DNA of 64,000 nt from Bacteroidales bacterium (GTDB lineage: Bacteria > Bacteroidota > Bacteroidia > Bacteroidales > P3), in NCBI GenBank assembly GCA_017962665.1, contig JAGCUU010000012.1, forward strand, positions 1 through 64,000, in the 5' to 3' direction. Numbering within the stretch: position 1 is the stretch's first letter; the number at the start of each line of letters is the position of its first letter. Both the position numbers and the translations under genes were made by a program. Below are positions 1-8,068 of the stretch, in pieces. A model generated the notes under the pieces. The model was given only the letters and a program-made list of their open reading frames with translations, made no database searches and was not told the DNA's origin.

Positions 1-30
1 AACACCCCTCTTTTCCGGCAAAAGCGAGTG

Positions 31-61
31 CAAAAATACAACCATTTTCATTTCTACCAAA
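31..61 (-). promoter_or_regulatory. Leftward promoter for a gene outside the window
   Basis: Read on the minus strand, a TTTG box (58-61) is followed after 19 bp by TATTTTTG (31-38), matching the Bacteroidota -33/-7 promoter pattern. It would fire leftward, so the gene it serves lies before position 1. The call rests only on the motif and its spacing. Confidence 0.6.
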
Positions 62-396
62 ATTTTTTTTCGCTTTTTTCTATATCACCACATCAAATCA
101 CTGTACACCACTTATTTATATATCAAAATATTTTTCAAAAAAGAAAAAGAAGCGCATTATTAATTCAAAAAAATAGCCAAAATATGACACTTCATTCAAT
201 AAAATCAAACGAAAAAAAACAAAAAAACAACAAAATACGTATATTTAACTAATTATCAGTTATTAAGCATGTATTAACACATATTATCCCGCACTTATAA
301 AAGGAACACGATGAATACAGAATTATTTTTTTAATAATACATACAATATAATTGCAAATCTTCCGTTTGAAAGACATAATAAAGAACAAAACAAAA
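62..396. other. AT-rich intergenic leader, no gene seen
   Basis: This stretch is very AT-rich and contains only short reading frames of low-complexity composition (Lys, Asn, Ile, Phe), which I do not accept as genes. A weak -7-like element (TATAATTG, 347-354) lies about 43 bp before the peroxidase gene and may be its promoter. Nothing else is recognisable. Confidence 0.5.
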
Positions 397-942
397 ATGA
401 AAAAAATAATCACATTATTCTGCGCCATAGGCATGTTTTTTGGCGCTATTGCACAGACAAGTATCTACGACTTCACCGTTAAAGACCAGAACGGAAAAGA
501 TGTAAAATTAAGCGAATTCAAAGGCAAATACCTTCTGATTGTCAACACTGCCACGCAGTGCGGATTCACAAAACAGTATGCAGAAATGCAGCACATGTAC
601 AACAAATTCATGGATGAAGGATTCGTTATTCTCGATTTTCCATGCAACCAATTCGGAGAGCAGGCCCCCGGAAGCGATGCAGAGATACATAATTTCTGCA
701 CTCAACAGTTCAACATCACATTTCCTCAATTCAAGAAAATTGATGTAAACGGCGAAAATGCATTGCCCCTGTTCACATGGCTGAAAGCCCAGAAGGGTTA
801 TGAAGGTGCCGATAATTCCGATATCCAATGGAACTTTACCAAATTCGTCATTGACAAGAATGGCAAAGTGGTAAAACGATTCGAGCCAACGACAGACATG
901 TACGATGTACAGGAATTCATTTATAGATTGATGTTCAATTAA
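397..942 (+). CDS. Glutathione peroxidase-like thiol peroxidase, secreted
   Basis: Predicted thiol peroxidase of the glutathione peroxidase family, reducing peroxides outside the cytoplasm. The 181-residue protein starts with a Sec signal peptide ending in AIAQ near residue 20. The peroxidatic Cys is in NTATQCGFT (Cys55), the FPCNQFG motif holds a second Cys (83) and the active-site Gln, and WNFTKF supplies the conserved Trp/Asn. The catalytic codon is Cys (TGC), not selenocysteine. A frame start at 352 exists, but the ATG at 397 gives a clean signal peptide. Bacterial members with a Cys in the FPCNQ motif usually use thioredoxin rather than glutathione, which is the likely case here. It is a single gene with a terminator close behind. 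Confidence 0.92.
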   Translation: MKKIITLFCAIGMFFGAIAQTSIYDFTVKDQNGKDVKLSEFKGKYLLIVNTATQCGFTKQYAEMQHMYNKFMDEGFVILDFPCNQFGEQAPGSDAEIHNFCTQQFNITFPQFKKIDVNGENALPLFTWLKAQKGYEGADNSDIQWNFTKFVIDKNGKVVKRFEPTTDMYDVQEFIYRLMFN

Positions 943-964
943 AACATAAAAAACATTCATAAAG

Positions 965-992
965 AGTCCTCCTTACAGAGGACTTTTTTTTT
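965..992 (+). terminator. Rho-independent terminator after the peroxidase gene
   Basis: A 7-bp perfect stem, AGTCCTC (965-971) with GAGGACT (978-984), has a six-base loop and is followed by a run of T. It ends the peroxidase transcript and separates it from the metK promoter. Confidence 0.9.
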
Positions 993-1001
993 GCATACAA
1001 C

Positions 1002-1033
1002 TTTGAAATATTCAAAAAATAGATGTAACTTTG
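1002..1033 (+). promoter_or_regulatory. metK promoter (Bacteroidota type)
   Basis: TTTG (1002-1005), 20 bp, then TAACTTTG (1026-1033) match the Bacteroidota housekeeping promoter closely. Transcription would start near 1040, only about five bases before the predicted SAM-II aptamer, as expected for a leader whose first element is the riboswitch. Confidence 0.85.
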
Positions 1034-1044
1034 CATTCCGAAAT

Positions 1045-1098
1045 GTGGATAGATTTGTAATGATTGCAACCACTGTAAAAAATGCTAAAGCAATATTC
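1045..1098 (+). promoter_or_regulatory. SAM-II riboswitch in the metK leader
   Basis: The RNA matches the SAM-II (SAM-alpha) plan. P1 is GTGG (1045-1048) with CCAC (1070-1073). The loop starts with the conserved GATTTG and ends with TTGCA just before P1 closes. An A-rich joiner leads to GCTAAA (1084-1089). The pseudoknot can be drawn: ATTGC (1063-1067) pairs with GCAAT (1090-1094), and AAT (1059-1061) with ATT (1095-1097), with one bulged G. SAM-II is known mainly from alphaproteobacteria and some Bacteroidota, where S-adenosylmethionine binding lowers expression. The start codon lies about 70 bases further on, so the exact mode of control is open. Confidence 0.87.
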
Positions 1099-1165
1099 TA
1101 CAGCACTTTCATTCTCAAATCTGTTACATTAATAAAATTATTTATTAATTAAAAAATGTAACAAA

Positions 1166-2422
1166 ATGAGTTATTTCTTCACGAGTGAATCGGTTAGCGA
1201 AGGTCATCCAGACAAAGTAGCCGACCAGATTTCAGATGCATTATTGGACGAATTTCTTCGTCGCGACCCGGAAAGCCACGTGGCTTGCGAGACGCTCGTC
1301 ACCACCGGCCTGGCCGTCGTCAGCGGCGAAGTGACCTGCAACGGATGGGTTGACATTCAAGAGACCGTCCGCGACGTAATAAAGGAAATCGGCTATACAA
1401 AAGGAGAGTACAAGTTCGAATCCGAATCCTGTGCCGTGCTTTCCACCATACATGGACAGAGTGGCGACATCAACCAAGGCGTTAGTCGCAAAAACGAGGA
1501 GGAGCAGGGAGCCGGCGATCAGGGCATGATGTTCGGCTACGCCTGCAACGAGACACGCGAATATATGCCACTGCCTATCACTTTGGCACATATCTTCCTG
1601 CAGGAACTCACCCGTATACGCAAAGAAGGCAAAGAGATGACATACCTGCGTCCCGATGCCAAGAGCCAAATAACTATCGAATATAACGACAATGGCAAGC
1701 CGTTACGTGTCGACACAATTGTCATATCCACCCAACATGACGAGTTCGACACCGAACATCGCATGCTCAAACAAATCGAGAAAGACGTACGCGAGATACT
1801 GATACCACGTGTACTCAAACGCATTAACGCCAAGAATCGCGCCCTCTTCGCCAGGCAGGACTACAAACTGTACGTCAACCCCACCGGCAAGTTCGTCATC
1901 GGCGGTCCTCACGGCGACACAGGCCTCACAGGTCGCAAAATCATCGTCGACACATACGGTGGCCGCGGAGCCCATGGTGGTGGAGCCTTCAGTGGCAAAG
2001 ACCCATCAAAGGTGGATCGTTCTGCAGCCTACGCAACACGTCACATTGCCAAGAACATGGTAGCCACAGGCCTCTGCGACGAAGTACTGGTGCAGGTAGC
2101 TTACGCCATTGGCGTGGCAGAACCTGTCGGATTCTATGTGAACACCTACGGCACTGCCAAAGTCAAGCTGACCGACGGCGAGATCGCCAAACGAATAAAA
2201 AAACTTTTCGACCTACGGCCTTTCGCAATAATAGAGCATTTCGGTTTAAAGAATCCCATCTACCGTCCGACCGCAGCTTATGGCCATATGGGGCGTGACC
2301 CAAAAGAGAAGAATGTAATCGTATTCGATGCCGCTGGCAACGAGCACAAAAAGAAAGTGCAGTTCTTCGGCTGGGAGAAACTCGACATGGTAGATGAAAT
2401 AAAGAAAGAGTTTTCGTTATGA
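1166..2422 (+). CDS. metK: S-adenosylmethionine synthase
   Basis: Makes S-adenosylmethionine from methionine and ATP in the cytoplasm. The 418-residue protein has the family hallmarks: the HPDK motif near the N-terminus, [10 protein letters not shown], the ATP-binding [14 protein letters not shown] stretch and [16 protein letters not shown]. It is longer than the E. coli enzyme (384 residues). It has its own promoter and a leader with a SAM-II riboswitch, which makes product feedback on its own synthesis very likely. Its stop overlaps the start of pdxJ (ATGA), so the two are translationally coupled. Confidence 0.98.
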   Translation: MSYFFTSESVSEGHPDKVADQISDALLDEFLRRDPESHVACETLVTTGLAVVSGEVTCNGWVDIQETVRDVIKEIGYTKGEYKFESESCAVLSTIHGQSGDINQGVSRKNEEEQGAGDQGMMFGYACNETREYMPLPITLAHIFLQELTRIRKEGKEMTYLRPDAKSQITIEYNDNGKPLRVDTIVISTQHDEFDTEHRMLKQIEKDVREILIPRVLKRINAKNRALFARQDYKLYVNPTGKFVIGGPHGDTGLTGRKIIVDTYGGRGAHGGGAFSGKDPSKVDRSAAYATRHIAKNMVATGLCDEVLVQVAYAIGVAEPVGFYVNTYGTAKVKLTDGEIAKRIKKLFDLRPFAIIEHFGLKNPIYRPTAAYGHMGRDPKEKNVIVFDAAGNEHKKKVQFFGWEKLDMVDEIKKEFSL

Positions 2423-3153
2423 CAAAGCTCAGTGTGAATATCAACAAGGTTGCCACCATACGCAATGCGCGTGGTGGCAACACCCCTGACGTGTTAAAAT
2501 TTGCCGTGGACTGCGAACGTTTTGGCGCACAAGGAATAACAGTTCACCCGCGTCCCGACGAGCGCCATATCCGCTATGCCGACGCACTGGCCATCAAGCC
2601 GCTTATCGGCGTAGAGTATAATATCGAAGGAAATCCGAAAGGTATTTCGAAGAGCCGTCCCTACGGTTTCATCGACCTGGTGAAGGAAATCAAGCCCGCA
2701 CAGGTGACGCTGGTTCCCGACGCCGAAGGAGTGCTGACCTCCAATGCAGGTTGGGATACCGTCAAGAACCAGGACTATCTGAAGGATGTTGTAAAGGAGT
2801 TCAAGGCCTGCGGCATCCGTGTTAGTATCTTCATCGACGCCAACCCAAAGATGATAGAGATGGCTGCCAAGACAGGCACCAACCGTGTGGAACTGTACAC
2901 CGAGAGCTACGCCAGCCACTATGCCGGTGGACGCGAGGAGGCTATCGCTCCCTTTGTGGAGGCTGCCCGTGTGGCTCGCGACTGTGGTCTCGGCCTCAAC
3001 GCCGGCCACGACCTCTCTCTGGAGAACCTCGACTATTTCCACCAGCAGATACCATGGTGCGACGAGGTGAGCATCGGCCACGCCCTCATCTCAGACGCTC
3101 TCTACTTAGGCATTGAAGAGACCATTCACTGCTACCTCGCCTGCCTGAAATAA
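2419..3153 (+). CDS. pdxJ: Pyridoxine 5'-phosphate synthase
   Basis: Condenses 3-amino-2-oxopropyl phosphate with 1-deoxyxylulose 5-phosphate to pyridoxine 5'-phosphate, the last step of DXP-dependent vitamin B6 synthesis. The 244-residue TIM-barrel protein shows [15 protein letters not shown] at the N-terminus, HPRPDERHI (about residues 42-50) and a conserved C-terminal [10 protein letters not shown] segment. Length is normal for the family. The four-base overlap with metK puts it in the same transcript, so it is probably under the same SAM-responsive leader. Confidence 0.97.
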   Translation: MTKLSVNINKVATIRNARGGNTPDVLKFAVDCERFGAQGITVHPRPDERHIRYADALAIKPLIGVEYNIEGNPKGISKSRPYGFIDLVKEIKPAQVTLVPDAEGVLTSNAGWDTVKNQDYLKDVVKEFKACGIRVSIFIDANPKMIEMAAKTGTNRVELYTESYASHYAGGREEAIAPFVEAARVARDCGLGLNAGHDLSLENLDYFHQQIPWCDEVSIGHALISDALYLGIEETIHCYLACLK

Positions 3154-3161
3154 CAACAGCG

Positions 3162-5147
3162 ATGAAAAATATTGTTTTCCTAGTGATGGCACTGGCGCTG
3201 ACTTTCCATGCAGTGGCCAAGAAACATGAATACATATTGTCTTCGCCGGACGGAAGGCTGGTGACGCACATTGTCGCCCAAGATTTCAGTTTGACATATG
3301 ATCTTGAATACAATGGTGAGCGGCTGATGCTGCCGTCGCGGCTTGGCCTCTATTGCTCGTCGTCAAAGGGCGAGGTAAACGTAATGACGGTGAAGCGCGC
3401 CACGCAACGCAACATCGACGAAACCGTTGCATCACCATTCACGCGACAGGCCACGATGCGCGACCACTGCAATGAGCTTACATTAAAGATGCATGAAGGC
3501 TTTTCTGTTGTTTTCCGTGTTTATAATGAGGGCGTGGCCTATCGTTATGTTTGGGAGAGCGTTCCGTGTCAGGTCACCCACGAGGAAGTGCAATATATAT
3601 TTGAGCGCGATTGGAATGCCACGGTACCATACGTCACAAACTTTGATTCAACCAACCGTGCTTCTCAGTATAATTCATCGTTTGAGAATCAGTATGTCAC
3701 CCTTCCACTTTCGCAGCTCGACCCACGGAGGCTTTGCTTCCTGCCACTGATGGTACATTGCGACAACGGTATGAAGGTCTGCATTACAGAATCGTCATTG
3801 TGCGACTATCCAGGTCTTTATCTGCGAGGCACGGGGTCTAACGGAATCCTGATTGGCGACCATGCCCCGCTACCCCGGCGTGTGGAGCAGGGTGGCCATA
3901 ACAACCTTCAGCTGCTGGTGAAGGAGCGCGAGCTTTACGGCATTGCCAATATGGACAAAACGAAGAACTTCCCGTGGCGCATCATGATGGTGGGTACGGC
4001 CACAGAGGTTGCGATGAACAATATGAGCCACCTATTGGCAGAGCCTTCGAGAGTACAAGATATCAGCTGGATTAAGCCCGGCAAGGTGGCGTGGGATTGG
4101 TGGAATAATTGGAATATCGGCGGAGTGGACTTCGTAGCGGGTGTGAACAACGACACTTACAAGCACTACATCGACTTCGCCTCCAAATACGGTATTGAGT
4201 ATGTCATCCTTGATGAAGGCTGGGCTGTCAACAAGAAGGCCGACCTCTTCCAAGTGGTACCGGAGATAGACCTACCCATGCTGGTGAACTACGCCAAAGA
4301 GCGCAATGTCGGCATCATCCTATGGGCTGGCTATTATGCTTTCGACCGCGATATGGAGCATGTTTGTCAGCACTACAGTGCGATGGGGGTCAAAGGCTTC
4401 AAGATCGACTTTATGGACCGCGACGACCAACTGGTGACCGACTTCTACCGCCGCACGGCGGAGATGTGCGCCAAATACCATCTGGTGGTCGACTTCCACG
4501 GGGCTTTCAAGCCTGCAGGATTAAACCGCACCTACCCTAATGTGCTGAATTTTGAGGGTGTCTTCGGCTTGGAGCAGATGAAATGGGCACCATCGAAAGT
4601 GGATCAGATGAAATATGATTGCGAGATACCCTTCATCCGTCAGGCCGCCGGCCCGATGGACTACACCCAGGGAGCCATGCACAACGCCGCCAAGGGGTGC
4701 TACCATCCCTGTTGGAGCGAGCCGATGAGCCAAGGTACACGTTGCCATCAGTTGGCACTCTACGTAGTGCTGGAGTCGCCACTCAATATGCTGTGCGACT
4801 CGCCCACCAACTATGAGAAAGAGCCCGACTACACGCGCTTCGTGGCCGAGATACCCACCGCATGGGACGAGACACGCGTGCTGCAGGGCGAGGTGGGTGA
4901 ATACATCGTCACCGCACGCCGCAAAGGCGATATCTGGTATATCGGTGGCATTACCAACTGGACTCCTCGCGATATAGATATAAATCTTAACCAGATGGGT
5001 ATCAACGCTACCAACATTGAGCTCTATAGCGACGGCGCCAACGCCCACCGCAAAGGCAGCGACTATAAACATCAGACACTCAAGACCTCGCAACTCACTG
5101 TCCACCTAGCTCCTGGCGGAGGATTTGTAGCCAAAACAATCAAATAA
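3162..5147 (+). CDS. Glycoside hydrolase family 97, probable alpha-galactosidase
   Basis: Secreted or periplasmic glycosidase of 661 residues that likely removes terminal alpha-linked sugars. A signal peptide (residues 1-19) precedes the beta-sandwich GH97 N-domain. The (beta/alpha)8 domain carries WDWWNNW, ILDEGW and GFKIDFMDRDDQ. The Asp in the KIDFMDRDD segment sits where retaining GH97 members have their nucleophile, which favours alpha-galactosidase-like action over the inverting SusB type. That subfamily assignment is inferred from motifs. It starts 8 bp after pdxJ and lies 16 bp before a GH20 gene, so all four genes may share a transcript. Confidence 0.9.
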   Translation: MKNIVFLVMALALTFHAVAKKHEYILSSPDGRLVTHIVAQDFSLTYDLEYNGERLMLPSRLGLYCSSSKGEVNVMTVKRATQRNIDETVASPFTRQATMRDHCNELTLKMHEGFSVVFRVYNEGVAYRYVWESVPCQVTHEEVQYIFERDWNATVPYVTNFDSTNRASQYNSSFENQYVTLPLSQLDPRRLCFLPLMVHCDNGMKVCITESSLCDYPGLYLRGTGSNGILIGDHAPLPRRVEQGGHNNLQLLVKERELYGIANMDKTKNFPWRIMMVGTATEVAMNNMSHLLAEPSRVQDISWIKPGKVAWDWWNNWNIGGVDFVAGVNNDTYKHYIDFASKYGIEYVILDEGWAVNKKADLFQVVPEIDLPMLVNYAKERNVGIILWAGYYAFDRDMEHVCQHYSAMGVKGFKIDFMDRDDQLVTDFYRRTAEMCAKYHLVVDFHGAFKPAGLNRTYPNVLNFEGVFGLEQMKWAPSKVDQMKYDCEIPFIRQAAGPMDYTQGAMHNAAKGCYHPCWSEPMSQGTRCHQLALYVVLESPLNMLCDSPTNYEKEPDYTRFVAEIPTAWDETRVLQGEVGEYIVTARRKGDIWYIGGITNWTPRDIDINLNQMGINATNIELYSDGANAHRKGSDYKHQTLKTSQLTVHLAPGGGFVAKTIK

Positions 5148-5163
5148 TAATAGAATAATTGAT

Positions 5164-7692
5164 ATGAAACGGATTGTCGTCATAATGCTGCTGACCATGA
5201 GCATGGCGGCCTTTGGACAGTCGCGTCCTCGCGGAGAGGAAAAAATTGTTAATTTGGGTCTGCTACCCACACCGCAAAAGGTGGAAATGGATGCGGGCGG
5301 AAAGGTGTGTGTGGCGAGGAAAGCCAAAGTGAAATATCACGCAACGAAATGGGGACGGGGTGAACAGGTACCGCATTTCGACGGCAATTGGGAACAGGCC
5401 TACCGCCTCACCATCGAACCGCGCAAGATAACCATCTACTATGAGGGGGGCAAGGGAAAACAGTATGCCCTGATGACACTGGAACAGCTGAAACTCATCT
5501 ATGACGACACCCTCCCCTGCTGTACCATTCTCGACTGGCCTGCCTACCGCTGGCGTGGCTGGATGGATGATATCAGCCGTGGCCCTGTGCCGCACCAGGC
5601 TTTCCGCGAGAAGCAATGGCAGCGGCTACACGCACTGAAGTACAACTTCTGCAACTACTATACCGAACACACGCTCTACCAGCCTGAGTTCCCCGACTTG
5701 GCACCCGCCTACGCCGCCAAGTGTGCACCGCACCCCGACGAGGTCATCAATCTTCAGCTCTTCGCCCACGCCGAGAAGACCCTCCGCATCCCATTCTATC
5801 AATATATGATGGACAGCCGCACCAACTTCGACCCCTCGGTCGAGGCTACCTACGACTTCCTGCGCAAGCGCATCGAGGCCGCCTATCAGCGTATTTCCAA
5901 CTCGCCCTTCTTCATCATCAACTGCGACGAGACAGAGCAACTTGGCACAGGACGGGCCAAGAAACTAGTGGATAGCCTTGGCGCCGACCAAGTGTATGTT
6001 GACTTTATCAACCGCTGTTATAAAATGGTTAAAACTGCAGGCGGGACGCCTGCGTACCATCCGCAAGTGGCCATGTGGGGCGACATCGTGGCGAAGAATC
6101 CCGAGATGATGAAGCAACTACCAAAGGATATGATTTATATCATGTGGGCATACGAGCCAATCGATAGCTTCACGCACCTGATAAAACCCTTCAAGGAGCA
6201 GGGTAATCCCTTCTGGGTGGCCGCTTCCACGGGACATAGCGCCACAATGACCTCCACGCCGCAACGTTATATCAAGAACATCGCCAACCTCTTCCGTGAC
6301 GGCCACCGCGACGGAGCCGAGGGTGCCATGCTTACCTGCTGGGACGACAATGGTGAAGCTCTCTTCGACAACAGCTGGCATGCCCAGTACTGGGCCGCCG
6401 AGATGGCCTGGAACCCCCTCAAGACCGACGACCCCGAGGAACTCCGCCAGCGCGAAGCGCAGTTCAATGAGAATTTTGAAAGATTGTTCTATGGCGACAC
6501 TGGCAAAGTGAAAGACCTCTATGCTGTAGGAGCCTTGATGTACGAACCCTCCGTCGGCAATTGGTATACCTCCGCCGCCCTGATGGAACCGCTGCTCAAT
6601 TTCAACCCTGACAACACAGGGGCAACCATGGGTGAGCGCGTGGAACAGGTTCTCCATTTGCTTGATAAAACACATATCGACTCAGCCGAAAATCCTCATG
6701 CACACTACGCACTTTTGCGCATATATGCCACAGCCGAAAAGGCTCATCTGCGAAATGCAATCCATTCCGCGCTGGAGGAACCGATGATGTACTCCGACTG
6801 CAAAGCCTACGCTGAGGACTACCTCAAGACCCTCTTCGACCTCAAGCGCGAGTACCTTCGCCTTTGGGACCAGGAGAACGGTGACTACGAACGCTACATC
6901 GTCATGAATCGCTACGATGCCCTCGCTCGCGAGGTGTTGGAGCTCGACAGGTATGTGTTTATGAAAATTGATAATTCAAAATTGACAATTGACAATTCGG
7001 CCAACACAATACCGATAGTGAAACTACGAACCCTCTACAACGACCGCCCCATCTACTACACCCTCGACGGTTCCGAACCAACCTCGTCTTCGACCAGATA
7101 TGAAGGTCCATTCCCTCTGGAGCGTTCTGCCACCATCAAGACCATCACCTATAACGAGTACGGCGAAGGTGTTGTCACCGAGCAATACCTGTTGAGCCAC
7201 CTCGGTATGGGAGCCAAGATTACCCTCAACACCAAGTATAGCGACTATAAGGCAATATACTCGGGTGGCGGTAACGACGCACTCATCGACGGACAACTCG
7301 GCAGCAACACCACCTACGCCGACGGTCATTGGCAGGGCTACTGGGGCGACAGTATTGATGCTACTATCGACTTCGGCAAGCCGACGGAAGTTCATGAATT
7401 GAATATGCGCTTCATGCAGAACACCTTCGACTGGATACTTGCCCCTTGGGACATTGTGTTGCTAGTATCGGATGATGGCGAGAGCTGGACCATACAAGTG
7501 AACTGGCCAGGCTTCAACTTCCCAGCTCGCGAGACGGGTATGCGGTTACGCACCTGTACCGTGCCAATCTTTAAGGGTGTAACAACACGCTACCTCCGTG
7601 TTGTAGTCCACAACCCCGGTCCGCTGCCTGAATGGCATCCTGCCCCAGGACAGCCGAGTTATCTCTTTACAGACGAAATAATCATCAAATAA
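5164..7692 (+). CDS. Glycoside hydrolase family 20 beta-N-acetylhexosaminidase
   Basis: Secreted multidomain enzyme of 842 residues predicted to release terminal N-acetylhexosamines from glycans. Domains in order: signal peptide (1-19), GH20 N-terminal domain (about 35-120), catalytic TIM barrel starting at YRWRGWMDDISRG (about 125) with the acid pair in NCDETEQLG (about 253), a chitobiase C-terminal-like domain (YYTLDGSEPTSSS, about 637) and a discoidin-like F5/8 module (about 685-842). Two oddities lie inside the frame: a perfect GC-rich inverted repeat (6037-6053) and an AT-rich repeat coding KIDNSKLTIDNS at a domain junction (6967-6998). Both are in frame, so the gene looks intact. Confidence 0.88.
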   Translation: MKRIVVIMLLTMSMAAFGQSRPRGEEKIVNLGLLPTPQKVEMDAGGKVCVARKAKVKYHATKWGRGEQVPHFDGNWEQAYRLTIEPRKITIYYEGGKGKQYALMTLEQLKLIYDDTLPCCTILDWPAYRWRGWMDDISRGPVPHQAFREKQWQRLHALKYNFCNYYTEHTLYQPEFPDLAPAYAAKCAPHPDEVINLQLFAHAEKTLRIPFYQYMMDSRTNFDPSVEATYDFLRKRIEAAYQRISNSPFFIINCDETEQLGTGRAKKLVDSLGADQVYVDFINRCYKMVKTAGGTPAYHPQVAMWGDIVAKNPEMMKQLPKDMIYIMWAYEPIDSFTHLIKPFKEQGNPFWVAASTGHSATMTSTPQRYIKNIANLFRDGHRDGAEGAMLTCWDDNGEALFDNSWHAQYWAAEMAWNPLKTDDPEELRQREAQFNENFERLFYGDTGKVKDLYAVGALMYEPSVGNWYTSAALMEPLLNFNPDNTGATMGERVEQVLHLLDKTHIDSAENPHAHYALLRIYATAEKAHLRNAIHSALEEPMMYSDCKAYAEDYLKTLFDLKREYLRLWDQENGDYERYIVMNRYDALAREVLELDRYVFMKIDNSKLTIDNSANTIPIVKLRTLYNDRPIYYTLDGSEPTSSSTRYEGPFPLERSATIKTITYNEYGEGVVTEQYLLSHLGMGAKITLNTKYSDYKAIYSGGGNDALIDGQLGSNTTYADGHWQGYWGDSIDATIDFGKPTEVHELNMRFMQNTFDWILAPWDIVLLVSDDGESWTIQVNWPGFNFPARETGMRLRTCTVPIFKGVTTRYLRVVVHNPGPLPEWHPAPGQPSYLFTDEIIIK
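6037..6053. repeat. GC-rich inverted repeat inside the GH20 gene
   Basis: GCAGGCG (6037-6043) and CGCCTGC (6047-6053) are perfect arms around GGA. The element keeps the reading frame and codes part of KTAGGTPAYH. It looks like a small dispersed palindromic repeat that has landed in a coding sequence, but only one copy is visible here. Confidence 0.5.
6967..6998. repeat. AT-rich ATTGACA-type repeat inside the GH20 gene
   Basis: Here ATTGATA, ATTGACA and ATTGACA units follow one another between AATT blocks, in a gene that is otherwise GC-rich. The translation KIDNSKLTIDNS is what this kind of intergenic repeat gives when read in frame. It sits between the catalytic domain and the chitobiase C-terminal-like domain, where an extra linker is tolerable. 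Confidence 0.65.
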
Positions 7693-7697
7693 TCACT

Positions 7698-8057
7698 CTA
7701 TTTCCTGACAAAGACGATATCTTTGTCACCATTCTTCAAATATAATTCACCTCCTGATACCGTAAAGGCCAATATGGGTGACGATACGACACATCCCGAC
7801 ACAAAATCACGGACATGAATCTCACCCTCCGACTCTCCATCGTATCGGTAGGTAAACTCCGACACGCATTGGGTCCTCTCTCCTGTGATACCTGCATAAG
7901 CAATATAACTGTAATATCCGCCGACGCCTGTTTTGAATGACAGAGTCTGTTCACCTTCAACATTCACCCACTCTGTTCCCTTGAGATTATTCTTTTCGCA
8001 AGAGAAAAACAAAGGTATGGCCGAAAAAAGCAGCAATAAACTCAATAGTTTTTTCAT
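7698..8057 (-). CDS. Small lipocalin-like lipoprotein
   Basis: A 119-residue lipoprotein of unknown function. The signal peptide ends in a lipobox at FFSC (Cys20). The mature part begins with a KGTEWVN motif, followed by alternating short beta-type segments, as in small lipocalin-like or META-like Bacteroidota lipoproteins. It starts 11 bp after the radical SAM gene and so is probably the last gene of that transcript. Its layout (lipobox, then L-x-GT-x-W) resembles the lipoprotein at 13071-13436, though sequence identity is low. It ends only five bases from the stop of the convergent GH20 gene, with no terminator visible between them. Confidence 0.7.
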   Translation of the reverse strand: MKKLLSLLLLFSAIPLFFSCEKNNLKGTEWVNVEGEQTLSFKTGVGGYYSYIAYAGITGERTQCVSEFTYRYDGESEGEIHVRDFVSGCVVSSPILAFTVSGGELYLKNGDKDIVFVRK

Positions 8058-8068
8058 AATAATAGTAT

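Noticed and set aside
28..252. 74-codon frame in the AT-rich leader
   Set aside because: Low-complexity translation (Lys, Asn, Gln, Ile), no homology recognised and overlapping a leftward promoter.
352..396. Upstream ATG-like start for the peroxidase gene
   Set aside because: It would bury the signal peptide; the ATG at 397 gives a standard exported start.
550..565. Selenocysteine in the glutathione peroxidase-like protein
   Set aside because: The active-site codon is TGC (Cys), not TGA.
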